Notes under the pieces: generated by a model
The model's input: only the letters and a program-made list of their open reading frames with translations
What the model was told of the DNA's origin: nothing
Database searches by the model: none
Program-made: the position numbers and the translations under genes
Origin: Myxococcales bacterium UBA1238
Lineage (GTDB): Bacteria > Myxococcota_A > Bradymonadia > UBA7976 > UBA1532
Assembly (NCBI GenBank): GCA_002309015.1
Contig: DBWM01000058.1
Coordinates: 71,792-119,695, forward strand
Length of the DNA stretch: 47,904 nt
Direction of reading: 5' to 3'
In this document: piece after piece, positions 37,161-45,975 of the stretch
Numbering within the stretch: the first letter of the stretch is position 1
How the letters are laid out: the number at the start of each line of letters is the position of its first letter

Positions 37161-37243
37161 GTGGCGTTGAAACTTTGATTGCGCTTGCGTTTGATCGCTT
37201 TTTGAAGATGATCTTGCTCAAATCTGATGGAGAGAAGAGAGAG

Positions 37244-38782
37244 ATGACCGCATTTACGCCGCTTCCCGAAACGCCGATTTCCGAAATTCCGGCCTGCATG
37301 GCGCGGGCGCGAGAGGCGCAAAAGGCCTGGGCAGCCCTGAAACCCGAGGATCGCGCAGAAAGATTGATGGATGTGGCCCGTCAATTGCTGATTCAGGGTG
37401 AGGACATGGTGCAAACCCTGCATGAAGAGGCGGGTAAGCCCCGCGTGGAGGCGCTGAGCGGGGATGTTTTAACGGTGATCGATTGCTGCAAGTTCTTCAA
37501 GCAGCATTTAAAGAAGGCTCTCGCACCCGAGAAGAGGTCTCCTGGACTCGTGTTTTTTGGAAATCGCTTTGAGGTGCAGTACGTCCCCATGGGTGTAGTG
37601 GTCGTTGTCGCCCCCTGGAATTACCCCCTGCAGCTCTCCCTGATCCCTGCGCTCTCGGCGCTGGCCGCCGGGAATGCCGTCATTTTAAAACCCGCATCGC
37701 TGTTACCCCGGGTTGCAAATGGGATGAAGCAAATCTGCGAGGCTGCATTGCCCCCTGACTTGCTGCAAGTCGTGCTCGGCGGCGGTGAAAAGATGGGTGA
37801 TGCCCTGCTTGAGCAAAATCCCGACAAGGTATTCTTTACGGGCAGCGTGCAGGCCGGACGCCAGATGGCTGAAAAGGCTGCAGCACGCCTGATCCCCATC
37901 GATCTCGAGCTCGGGGGCAAGGATCCCATGGTGGTTTTTGCGGATGCACCCTTTGAGCGCGCGATTTCCGGGGCTTGTTACGGCGCTTTCGCCAATGCGG
38001 GTCAGGTTTGCGTGTCTGCAGAGCGGCTTTACGTGGAGCGGAAAATCTATGAACCCTTCTGCAAGGCGCTCTGCGAGGCGGTGCAAAAGCTGCGTGTGGG
38101 GATGGATAACGCCGACGTGGGGCCCATGATGCGCGCATCAGGGGTGAAAACCGTGCTCGCACAGCTCGAAGATGCAAAAAACAAGGGTGCAACGCTGATG
38201 ACGCCGCTTCGGGTGGAAGGAAACACGGTGTGGCCGCTGCTGATCCGCGATGCGAATCACGAAATGCAGGTCATGAAGGAAGAAAGCTTCGGTCCCATTT
38301 TGCCCGTGATGCCCTTCGACACCGAAGACGAGGTGGTGCAACTCGCCAATGACAGCCCGTATGGACTGAATGCGAGCGTCTGGAGCGGCGATATCAGGCG
38401 TGCAAAGCGGGTTGCAGAGCGGATCCTTTCGGGATCCTGTGCGGTCAACGACGTCCTGAAGAACATCGCTCACCCCGGCATGCCGTTCGGAGGCATCAAG
38501 GCTTCGGGGATGGGGCGATACCACGGTGTAGAAGGGATCCGCGCCTTCTGTCATACGCGATCCCTCATGATCAATCCCGGATCCGCGCGTTCCGAAATCA
38601 ACTGGTTCCCCCTCACGAAGACCGCCGAAACCGCGATCTGGGGTTTGTGCCGCAGCATGGTGGGATCCGTTTTTGCGCATCTGGGCGATCTCGTCCGCAT
38701 TTTGAAACTCATGCTGAAGCTCCGCAAAGAACCCCTGCCGCAGGACGAAGATCCGCCGCGCGAACTGCCCAAAGCGGACTGA
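37244..38782 (+). CDS. Aldehyde dehydrogenase family protein
   Basis: NAD(P)-dependent oxidation of an aldehyde to the acid. I prefer the ATG at 37244 (MTAFTPLPETPISEIPACMA), just after a purine-rich GGAGAGAAGAGAG; longer in-frame starts run into the repeat array. Motifs: APWNYPLQLSLIPALSALAA, FTGSVQAGRQMAEKAA, catalytic Glu in ELGGKDPMVVF, catalytic Cys in NAGQVCVSAERLYV, and EESFGPILPVMPF. The sequence resembles the succinate-semialdehyde/class 3-like branch. The C-terminal 60 residues (NWFPLTKTAETAIWGLCRSM, then LVRILKLMLKLRK) are extra, hydrophobic/amphipathic and may attach it to a membrane. Substrate unknown. It stands alone. Confidence 0.9.
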   Translation: MTAFTPLPETPISEIPACMARAREAQKAWAALKPEDRAERLMDVARQLLIQGEDMVQTLHEEAGKPRVEALSGDVLTVIDCCKFFKQHLKKALAPEKRSPGLVFFGNRFEVQYVPMGVVVVVAPWNYPLQLSLIPALSALAAGNAVILKPASLLPRVANGMKQICEAALPPDLLQVVLGGGEKMGDALLEQNPDKVFFTGSVQAGRQMAEKAAARLIPIDLELGGKDPMVVFADAPFERAISGACYGAFANAGQVCVSAERLYVERKIYEPFCKALCEAVQKLRVGMDNADVGPMMRASGVKTVLAQLEDAKNKGATLMTPLRVEGNTVWPLLIRDANHEMQVMKEESFGPILPVMPFDTEDEVVQLANDSPYGLNASVWSGDIRRAKRVAERILSGSCAVNDVLKNIAHPGMPFGGIKASGMGRYHGVEGIRAFCHTRSLMINPGSARSEINWFPLTKTAETAIWGLCRSMVGSVFAHLGDLVRILKLMLKLRKEPLPQDEDPPRELPKAD

Positions 38783-38820
38783 CAGGGTTTTGTTCTTGCG
38801 TTTTGATCGGCCAAAGCGCA

Positions 38821-38948
38821 TATACAAATCAGCGTCCAATCCGAGCCTTGTCCCCTGCCCAGCGAGGCCGGACGCGAGAGTCGGGGTGAGATTGCCCGAT
38901 TTCGCCTGGACTCCGAAGCCCGCTGCGTTTGTAGCGGGCTTTGTTTTT
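38821..38948 (+). ncRNA. Candidate structured small RNA
   Basis: Between the aldehyde dehydrogenase and the last repeat array there is a TATACA (-10-like, 38821-38826), with only a weak -35 near 38797. Next comes GTCCA (about 38834) that can pair with TGGAC (about 38908), inner stems such as TCGGG/CCCGA, and finally a strong terminator. It could equally be the 3' UTR and terminator of the dehydrogenase. It is not a tRNA, and I do not recognise a known RNA family. Confidence 0.35.
38916..38948 (+). terminator. Rho-independent terminator
   Basis: A 9-bp stem (38916-38924 with 38933-38941, AAGCCCGCT/AGCGGGCTT) with an 8-nt loop is followed by a T-rich tail. Confidence 0.9.
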
Positions 38949-38950
38949 AT

Positions 38951-39200
38951 GCAGGGCGCATCCGGGAGCGTCGGGGCGGGGTTTTCAGGGCTGCAGGGGG
39001 CGATCGGAAATTTCGGGGTGAAGGTTGCAGGCTTGTTGGACGATCTGCGGCGATTTGGGACGGGCGATGTAAGGCTGCAATGCAGACTGCGATGATTCGG
39101 GACGAGCGATGCAGGCCTGCAATGCAAAATACGGCGAGTCGGGACGGATGATGCAGGCTTACAGGATGAATTGCGAAGCGATCATTTGAATTTTGCAGGG
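38951..39200. repeat. 42-bp palindromic repeat array (array 9), right edge of the repeat domain
   Basis: Recognisable units at 39066, 39108 and 39150, 42 bases apart, with more degenerate ones to the left. After about 39240 the periodicity is lost; the rest of the gap to the next gene holds a promoter and no gene. Confidence 0.75.
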
Positions 39201-39463
39201 CTGCATGAAGGATCCCGAACGCCGGATTCAAAAAATGAGGGCGCGCTTTCAAAAATGAAGGATTTTTGAAGCGCAATTTGCGGTGCTGCAAATTTGGGCC
39301 CAAAATGGCGCGTGCCGCCCTGCAGGTTTCTAAATGGCTGAAATCCATAGCAAAAATAGGGATCCTGCATGCGAAAAAGCGGATCCACCGGTGTTTAAAA
39401 AAAAGGCCATCCGGCTCCAAAACGGAGAGCGGGTGAGGGATTGAAAGGGATCGGGACGCATTT

Positions 39464-39492
39464 TTGACAAATGTAGGCATGGGTCATACATT
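39464..39492 (+). promoter_or_regulatory. Sigma70-type promoter of the beta-barrel-like gene
   Basis: Perfect -35 TTGACA (39464-39469), 17-bp spacer, -10 TACATT (39487-39492). Transcription would begin about 10 bases before the ATG, giving a very short leader. Confidence 0.8.
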
Positions 39493-39509
39493 AGGGGTCG
39501 GAGGTGCGT

Positions 39510-40268
39510 ATGAAGTTCTGGTCCCTTTTGATCATGGTCGTGGCTTGTTTGTGGGGCGGCAGCGCTTGGGCGCAGTTTACTGCAATGGACAGGGCCGATA
39601 AGGAGAGCCGGGTCAGCGTCAGGGTCGACTTCTCGCATTACGATGAAGTGGACGACCTCTTCTTACGGCCTGAGATATACGGGCAGTTCGTCTCAAAGAG
39701 TGGATTTGGCCTTTACGCGAGCCTGCCGTTACAGAGCTCCATTGGCGAGCAGGACACGCTCGTCACCGGCAACATCGAGATTGGAGGCCTTCTGGTCACC
39801 CAGATCGAGAAGAGCAATTTCGCCTTCCGTTTGGGGATCATGCTGCCTACGGCACCCGATGGCGATGAGGAGCTGATTACGGCATACGGCAACGCTTACG
39901 CGCGCTTGACCGATGTGGCTCAGGCGATGCCCCGGACCAAGGCGCTGAGACTGGCGATGTCTCCCACCGCAAGGACCGGGATTGTCTTTTTCAGGGCCGA
40001 TCTGGGACTCGATGTGCTGATGCCCAAGGGGCAGGAAGCGGAGATGCTTTTGCGCGGCAATCTGGGGGTGGGATTCGATTTTGGTCAGGTGGAGGCGACG
40101 GCAGAGGTGATCAATGTCGAGTCGAACAGTCTGACTCCGGGCGTGAGCGGGGCGGTCCATGCGATGTCGTTCTCCCTTCATTACGGGCCGGTCTATGCAT
40201 CGCTGTTAAAATCGATGGACAGCGATGATCCGATCGTCTTTGGGGTCGGTTTCGATCAGAAGTTCTGA
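39510..40268 (+). CDS. Small outer-membrane beta-barrel-like protein
   Basis: Start at 39510 (MKFWSLLIMVVACLWGGSAW) with GGAGG 5 bases upstream; a GTG 6 bases earlier is less likely. A signal peptide ends near WAQF. The mature protein (about 230 aa) alternates polar and hydrophobic residues in short strands (SGFGLYASLPLQS, NFAFRLGIMLPTA, ADLGLDVLMPKG, NLGVGFDFGQVEATAEV) and ends in Phe (GVGFDQKF), as outer-membrane barrels do. No family recognised. The thiamine pyrophosphokinase gene follows after 29 bases and is probably co-transcribed. Confidence 0.8.
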   Translation: MKFWSLLIMVVACLWGGSAWAQFTAMDRADKESRVSVRVDFSHYDEVDDLFLRPEIYGQFVSKSGFGLYASLPLQSSIGEQDTLVTGNIEIGGLLVTQIEKSNFAFRLGIMLPTAPDGDEELITAYGNAYARLTDVAQAMPRTKALRLAMSPTARTGIVFFRADLGLDVLMPKGQEAEMLLRGNLGVGFDFGQVEATAEVINVESNSLTPGVSGAVHAMSFSLHYGPVYASLLKSMDSDDPIVFGVGFDQKF

Positions 40269-40297
40269 GGGATCGAAAGAGGGAAGGGGTTTTGAGG

Positions 40298-40978
40298 ATG
40301 AAGGTGATACCGCTCCTTTTAAACCGCACGACGCCGATCGAAACTGCGGTGCTCGCAAACGGCGACTTCCCCAAAAAGAGCGCGGTTTTAAATGCGCTCC
40401 TCTCGGCTAAAGAGATCATCTGTTGTGACGGGGCGGCTCAGGCTTTGATCGATTGCGGTCGGATCCCCGATGCGATCGTGGGCGACTGCGACAGCCTCTC
40501 GGATGAACTGAGATCGCGCTTTGCCGATCGCGTGGTACAGATACCTGAGCAGGAAACCAACGACTTGAGCAAATGCATGCGCTTCATTCGGGAGAGGGGG
40601 GCGAAGGATGCGGTGCTCTTTGGCATCACGGGCAAGCGCGAAGATCACACCTTAGCGAACCTCTCGCTCTTAAATGGTTACCGGAAGCAGTTTGAAGCGA
40701 TCACCGCAATCTCTGACTACGGCGAATTTACCTCCATCTTTGAAACCACAGCGTTTGAATCCCAGCCCGGGCAACAGGTCTCCATCTTTGCTTTTCCTCC
40801 CGTTGCCCGACTCTCCTTCAGCGGGCTCATGTATCCCATGGAATGCGCAAGGCCCGAGGGCCTTTGGGCTGCAACCTTAAATCAGGCCGAAGGCGGGCAG
40901 TTTACGATCAAACTATGGGATGAGGGCCCCGTATTGGTGGATCGGGTCTTTGAGCGGAAGGGTGATCCCTCTTTTTGA
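40298..40978 (+). CDS. thiN: Thiamine pyrophosphokinase
   Basis: Transfers pyrophosphate from ATP to thiamine, giving the cofactor TPP. Motifs: CCDGAAQAL, AIVGDCDSLSDEL, the Asp-rich QETNDLSKCMRFI, and GITGKREDHTLANLSLL. The start ATG at 40298 follows GAGG; a TTG 6 bases earlier is possible. Length 226 aa is normal. TPP is required by the downstream IorA enzyme, but the two are separated by a convergent gene. Confidence 0.9.
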   Translation: MKVIPLLLNRTTPIETAVLANGDFPKKSAVLNALLSAKEIICCDGAAQALIDCGRIPDAIVGDCDSLSDELRSRFADRVVQIPEQETNDLSKCMRFIRERGAKDAVLFGITGKREDHTLANLSLLNGYRKQFEAITAISDYGEFTSIFETTAFESQPGQQVSIFAFPPVARLSFSGLMYPMECARPEGLWAATLNQAEGGQFTIKLWDEGPVLVDRVFERKGDPSF

Positions 40979-41010
40979 ATCGGTACATGGCAGTTTGAAA
41001 GAGGGTGAGG

Positions 41011-41042
41011 CGATGCTTTCGGCATCGGCGGGCTTTCTTTTG
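41011..41042 (+). terminator. Weak terminator-like hairpin after thiN
   Basis: CGATGC (41011-41016) pairs with GCATCG (41022-41027), followed by a GC stretch and an interrupted T run. The 270-bp convergent gap holds nothing else that I can identify. Confidence 0.35.
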
Positions 41043-41245
41043 CAAAAGGGGATCCATGATCGCGACATGGATCGACCGTGGATTTTGCATCATCTAACGA
41101 TGCTTTAAAGTTGGATCTGGCTTGCGGTGAGAGGGAACGACTGAGGTTTAAACTCAGATCGGGCATGAAAAAGGGTGGGGTAGACGCAGTCTAAAACTGG
41201 GATGGTAGATGGAGAGGAAATGGGGCAGGCGTTTAAGGGAGAGGG

Positions 41246-44209
41246 TTACTCGGGGTCTTCAACACAGGCGGGGAGCAGCTTGCCGTTGGTGCAATAGCCC
41301 GGGCTCGATGCTCCGGCGGATTCGAGCGAATTGTGCTTCACAAAATCGCCGGTGATGTCGGGTGAGCGCGTAATCGAAGTATCCTGATCGATCAGCGATT
41401 TGGCGGAGGTCATCGAAGAGAGCCAGTTAGATCGGTTGTAAGCGGTGATCGGATCGCCCGTCGGATCATCTGGGTTTTCGATTTCTTCTGTGATCAGATC
41501 GCCCAGGGTTAAGGCATAGAAGGGGGCCTGACCATCTACAAAGAAGCCATTGCCGTTCGCCCATGCGCCATCGAAGCTGCAGGATTCGATCTCGGAGGAT
41601 TCGGGTACCCATAACCAGGGCTGGGCCTGGGAGCGTATGACCAGCGTACCGCCCGCATCGAGGCATCCATCTTCAAGGGCAATCTTGGGATTCGTATTTA
41701 AGAGTTCACCGGTCTTGACGCCATAGAGCTTCACATCCTTCAGGCTGATCGGGTGGTTGCTCGTGTTGACGATCTCGATCCATTCGTCCTGCTTGCGCGC
41801 TTTCTCGGCAGGCTCATTGTATGTCATCGTGATGGAGATCTCGTTGATCACCAAATCCATATATCTGGGCGCCTTACAGATCGACTCACAGGCGCAGTGA
41901 CCCTGATCACATTTGGGCTCAAGATTTCCATCACAGCTGCATTGATCATCTGAGAAGCAGATACAGTCGCACCGGTTCTGATTGCAGCTTGGGGTTGCAC
42001 CGGAATTACAGCTGCATTGTTCGGAGTCGGTGCATTCTACGCAGCTGCATTGATAGTCGGCACTGCAGTAAGGGTGCTGCTCATCCTCGCAGGCGGGGCA
42101 TTGGGCATGGCCACGGCATTGATATTCGCAGGCATGCTGTGCATTGCAGATGCGGAGTAGGTCGCCCTTTAAGGGGCAGTCCGTATCATGCTCGCATTCA
42201 AAGCATTGACATCGGCCAGATTCACAGAGGTTATGCGTCAGGCTGCCGGTGCAGAGGGCATCCAGGCATTGATCGCCCGAGTCGCAGCTGCAGGGATCCT
42301 CTTCCGCTGCAAGGCTGCAGCCTTCGCTGAACGATTTTCCGGTGGAGCAGAGACCGGGGGTGGTGGAGAGACAGTCATAGATCGAGGATGAGAGCGCAGC
42401 GCTGCCGGTGAGATCGGGGCTTCGTGTAATGCTGCCGCTGGTCGCTCCGTTGTAGATGTCCTTTGAGATTGACCATCGATCGATGACGGTCTCACCCATG
42501 CGGAGCTCGATCTGAGCCTGATCGGCGTTCAGCTGGTTGACGAATCCCAGAGTGATCCCCTTTAAGGCGGAGAGGGCGCAATTCTGCTCGTCGGACCATC
42601 GCCAGGGGTGATCTTTTGGATAGATTGCGACCGCTGCATGGGCTGAGAGCCAGCCCTCCTCGATCTCTCTGTGATTGGTAACGGATCCATCGGCCTTGCT
42701 CCACCAGATGGAAAGACCGCTCAGGTTGATCGCACGGTCACCGGGGTTTACGATCTCGATAAACTCGTCACCCTGGACCTGAAGTTCGTTGACGATCAGA
42801 TCGCCGCTTGCGGAAGGTCCGCTTAAGTTTTCGGGAAGGGTACAGATTTCGCAGCTCTCTACTGGACTGCAATAACATCTCTGATCACTGCCGCAGCAGG
42901 CAAAGTCATTCTGACTTGCGCAGCTGCAGTCATCGGGGGATCCGCAGAGACATTCGCAGATGCCGTCATGGAAGGCGGGAGTGCCTTTCTCGCAGAGACA
43001 GTCGTCGATCGATTCATATTTGCATTCGCAGCTGTGGCCTTCGCAATGAGGGCGGCCGCTTGTACAATGGCAGTCTTCCGGTACGCTGCATTCCGCGCAT
43101 TGGCAGTCAGGTGCGATGCAGATGGCCTTGGGAAGGGCTGAACTGCAGGAGAGAAAGCCCGCGCAGAATGCATCGGTCTCGCAGTCACAGGGATCCTTTT
43201 CCAATGGCACGCTGCAGCCAACGTCAAAACTTTGTCCATTGTTGCAGAGGCCTGGGGTCGACTGTTTGCAGGGAAGGAGAGACTTTGTGAGCGCAAAGGG
43301 GGTATCGGGATCGCCGGTTCGGGCGACGCTCGAATCCTTTGCGTAGAGCGCTTTTTCGATCTCGATTCGATCGAGGATGATCGCATCGGATTCTTCCTTT
43401 GCAAAGAGGAGCTTTAAGATTGCAGGATAGACATCCTGGCTGTCGGGCAGGGTGAAATGGAGATCATCCTGAGAGGAGGCATCGCAGTTTTGGGGATCAC
43501 TGAAGAGGATTCCACCGTCTGCCTTTGAGGCTACGACGATCGCATGGCCGGGGGAGAGCCAACCTTCTTTGAGGGTGAACCGATCCTTCAGGCTGCCGTC
43601 TTTGGCGCTGCTCTGGAAGGTCAACCCTTTGAGCGCGATCTTCTTTGAGGTGGGGTTTAAAATTTCTACAAACTCGGGGCTTTTGGCGCTGAATTCGTTG
43701 ATGATCAGATCCCCTTCATGCTCCGGAAAAACAGCGTCGGAGGGTACATCGCAGAGCGTCTGACTCTCACCGCAGGTGGGATCGGGGCTGCAAAAGCAGG
43801 ATCCCTCTTTATCGCAGCAACCGTAGGTCCCTTCTTCAGTACAGTTGCATTCTTCGTGCGAGGTACAGGGAGGAATCTCGCTGTCAGATAGACCGCCGTC
43901 GCTTAAAGATCCATCTGTTTTGCCCGAATCTTCCTCTATGGGCCCCGAATCTTCCTCTATGGGCCCCATATCGGCATCCGCTTTGATTTCAGAGTCGATC
44001 GCTGCTCCGACATCGCTCATATCGCATTCGCAGAGGGCATAACCGCTGCAATAGGGCCGTCCGCCGCCACAGGGGCAACCGAGGCAGTCTGCATTCTTTT
44101 GGCAGGGCGTATCGCTGATGGCACAGTAGCCAGAGGTATCGTCGCCGTCACAGCCCGAAATGCAGGCTAAAACAGCGGCAAAGCTGAGCAGAATCCTTTT
44201 TTTGATCAT
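41246..44209 (-). CDS. 987-aa Cys-rich lipoprotein with three lamin-tail domains
   Basis: Start at 44209 (MIKKRILLSFAAVLACISGC); lipobox with Cys at residue 20. An acidic linker (about 65-110) contains a duplicated PIEEDSG. Three lamin-tail-type domains are recognisable by their opening strands: GDLIINEFSAKSPEFVEILN (about 167), GDLIVNELQVQGDEFIEIVN (about 500) and LVINEISI...QDEWIEIVN (about 805). Between them lie short Cys-rich modules with CxC and CCxxxxxCxC patterns (e.g. CNCTEEGTYGCCDKEGSCFC, CACESICKAP), probably disulfide-rich knots. Exported, outer-membrane anchored and probably surface-exposed; adhesion or binding is inference. Such lamin-tail lipoproteins are known in Myxococcota and related groups. 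Confidence 0.88.
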   Translation of the reverse strand: MIKKRILLSFAAVLACISGCDGDDTSGYCAISDTPCQKNADCLGCPCGGGRPYCSGYALCECDMSDVGAAIDSEIKADADMGPIEEDSGPIEEDSGKTDGSLSDGGLSDSEIPPCTSHEECNCTEEGTYGCCDKEGSCFCSPDPTCGESQTLCDVPSDAVFPEHEGDLIINEFSAKSPEFVEILNPTSKKIALKGLTFQSSAKDGSLKDRFTLKEGWLSPGHAIVVASKADGGILFSDPQNCDASSQDDLHFTLPDSQDVYPAILKLLFAKEESDAIILDRIEIEKALYAKDSSVARTGDPDTPFALTKSLLPCKQSTPGLCNNGQSFDVGCSVPLEKDPCDCETDAFCAGFLSCSSALPKAICIAPDCQCAECSVPEDCHCTSGRPHCEGHSCECKYESIDDCLCEKGTPAFHDGICECLCGSPDDCSCASQNDFACCGSDQRCYCSPVESCEICTLPENLSGPSASGDLIVNELQVQGDEFIEIVNPGDRAINLSGLSIWWSKADGSVTNHREIEEGWLSAHAAVAIYPKDHPWRWSDEQNCALSALKGITLGFVNQLNADQAQIELRMGETVIDRWSISKDIYNGATSGSITRSPDLTGSAALSSSIYDCLSTTPGLCSTGKSFSEGCSLAAEEDPCSCDSGDQCLDALCTGSLTHNLCESGRCQCFECEHDTDCPLKGDLLRICNAQHACEYQCRGHAQCPACEDEQHPYCSADYQCSCVECTDSEQCSCNSGATPSCNQNRCDCICFSDDQCSCDGNLEPKCDQGHCACESICKAPRYMDLVINEISITMTYNEPAEKARKQDEWIEIVNTSNHPISLKDVKLYGVKTGELLNTNPKIALEDGCLDAGGTLVIRSQAQPWLWVPESSEIESCSFDGAWANGNGFFVDGQAPFYALTLGDLITEEIENPDDPTGDPITAYNRSNWLSSMTSAKSLIDQDTSITRSPDITGDFVKHNSLESAGASSPGYCTNGKLLPACVEDPE

Positions 44210-44291
44210 GGATCGATCCTTTCGGCATCTGGGGTATAAAGAACACAAAGCAATTATTGTTTTTAAGTTGAGAAAGATGCATCCGGGTCAT

Positions 44292-44322
44292 TGACGAATG
44301 ACTTCTGCGGGATCATATAACA
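44292..44322 (+). promoter_or_regulatory. Candidate promoter of the iorAB operon
   Basis: -35 TTGACG (44292-44297) and -10 TATAAC (44317-44322), spacing 19 bp (long), about 27 bases before the iorA start. Confidence 0.5.
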
Positions 44323-44348
44323 TCTGGCCTAACTTTTGGAGAGTAAAG

Positions 44349-45965
44349 ATGAAATTGCTCCTTGGTGACGAAGCGGTGGGACAAGCGGCGATCGATTCCG
44401 GCATCGCCTCCGTAAACGGTTATCCGGGCACCCCATCTACAGAAATCTTTGAGTACATCGAAGCAGCCGCAAAGAAGGATCCGGGCCTTCGGATTCATGC
44501 GGAATGGGCGGCCAATGAGAAGGTCGCATACGAGCAGGCGCTCGGAGCCTCTTACGTAGGACAGCGATCCCTAGTGACGATGAAGCATGTGGGATTAAAT
44601 GTAGCCGCCGATCCCTTCGTCAACTCTGCCCTGGTCGGTGCAAAAGGTGGGATCGTCCTCTGTGTGGCCGACGATCCTTCCATGCACAGCTCTCAGAACG
44701 AGCAGGACAGCCGCTATTACGCACAGTTTGCCAAGCTTCCCTGCTTTGAGCCCGCAACTCAGCAGGACTGTTACGATTTTACGAGGCTCGCTTTCGAGCT
44801 CTCAGAGCGACTCTCCCTTCCGGTTGTCGTGAGGATGGTCACGAGGCTCGCTCACTCTCGCGCGCCGGTCTCGATCTCTGATCCCGCCATGCGCAATCCC
44901 TTGTCGCCGGCCGAGGATCGCAATCACTGGGCCCTTCTGCCCGCCCTCTCGAGAAAGCTCTACGATGAGCTCCTCATGAAGCAGGCCCTGCTCGAAAAGG
45001 AGTCGGAGGGTGACGTCAATCCCCTGGTGATGAATCCCGCATTCCCGTCCTCTGCCACCTGTGGGAAAGTGGGCGTCATCGTCTCGGGCATCGCATACAA
45101 TTACTTTAGGGAAGTCTTTCCCAAAGATGCGCCCTCCCATTTAAAGGTGGGCCTCTATCCGGCACCGCTGCAAAAGGTAAAGGCCCTTTTGGAGGCCTGC
45201 GACACCGTCTGCATCCTGGAAGAAGGCTATCCGTTCCTTGAGCAAACCCTGCAGGGACAGCTTCAGGGTCACTTCGCGCCTCAGTTTAAGGGCCGGCTGA
45301 CGGGCCATCTTCCGATGTCGGGCGAGCTCTCACCGGATTTGGTGGCCAGGTCCTTCGCTTCTCTGGGCCTCTGCGATCCTTTGCCCGCCATCGATGAAGC
45401 GGATGATGTGAAAGCTGCCTTAAGGCCGCGCCCACCGAAGCTCTGCCCCGGATGTCCCCATGTCGATACCTACAGGATGATCAAGGCTTTGCGCGAGAGC
45501 GTGCAACCCTTGCCCGTCTTTGGTGACATCGGCTGCTATACATTGGGCTTCTATCCGCCGCATCAGGGGATCGATGCCTGCCTCTGCATGGGAGCGAGCA
45601 TTTCGATGGCCAAAGGGGCTTCCGATGCCGGTCAGAGACCCGTGCTCGCAGTGATCGGGGATTCCACCTTTGGGCATTCAGGGCTTACGGGACTGCTCAC
45701 AGCGGCCCGCGAAAATACCCCGATGACGGTGATGATCCTCGATAACTCCACCACCGCCATGACCGGGGCCCAAAAATCCCTTGAAACGGGTGATCCGCTG
45801 ATGCAGTCGATCCTTGGCCTGGGAGTGGATCCCGAACATGTCAAAATCGTCTGCCCGTTACCCCAGCATCATGAAGCAAACGTGGAAATATTGAAGGCCG
45901 AAGTCGCCTATGAGGGGCTCTCTGTGGTGATCTCACGCCGTGCATGCGTTAAACTGCGTAAATAG
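44349..45965 (+). CDS. iorA: Indolepyruvate:ferredoxin oxidoreductase alpha subunit, without ferredoxin domain
   Basis: Oxidatively decarboxylates arylpyruvates (from aromatic amino acids) to acyl-CoA with TPP and ferredoxin. Start at 44349 (MKLLLGDEAVGQAAIDSGIA) with GGAG upstream. The N-terminal pyrimidine-binding domain (GYPGTPSTEIFEYIE, HAEWAANEKVAYEQALGASY) and C-terminal TPP domain (KLCPGCPHVDTYRMIKAL, GDIGCYTLGFYPP, VIGDSTFGHSGLTGL, ILDNSTTAMTGAQ) are complete. The chain ends at SRRACVKLRK, just where known IorA proteins continue into a two-cluster ferredoxin domain (four-Cys motifs); that domain is absent, and 538 aa is about 80-100 short. Electrons must leave by another route. It is followed after 10 bases by iorB. 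Confidence 0.9.
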   Translation: MKLLLGDEAVGQAAIDSGIASVNGYPGTPSTEIFEYIEAAAKKDPGLRIHAEWAANEKVAYEQALGASYVGQRSLVTMKHVGLNVAADPFVNSALVGAKGGIVLCVADDPSMHSSQNEQDSRYYAQFAKLPCFEPATQQDCYDFTRLAFELSERLSLPVVVRMVTRLAHSRAPVSISDPAMRNPLSPAEDRNHWALLPALSRKLYDELLMKQALLEKESEGDVNPLVMNPAFPSSATCGKVGVIVSGIAYNYFREVFPKDAPSHLKVGLYPAPLQKVKALLEACDTVCILEEGYPFLEQTLQGQLQGHFAPQFKGRLTGHLPMSGELSPDLVARSFASLGLCDPLPAIDEADDVKAALRPRPPKLCPGCPHVDTYRMIKALRESVQPLPVFGDIGCYTLGFYPPHQGIDACLCMGASISMAKGASDAGQRPVLAVIGDSTFGHSGLTGLLTAARENTPMTVMILDNSTTAMTGAQKSLETGDPLMQSILGLGVDPEHVKIVCPLPQHHEANVEILKAEVAYEGLSVVISRRACVKLRK

Positions 45966-45975
45966 GAGGAACAAC

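Noticed and set aside
38830..38948. tRNA or tmRNA gene
   Set aside because: No T-arm GGTTCGA-like motif, no CCA-adjacent acceptor stem and no anticodon arm could be formed.
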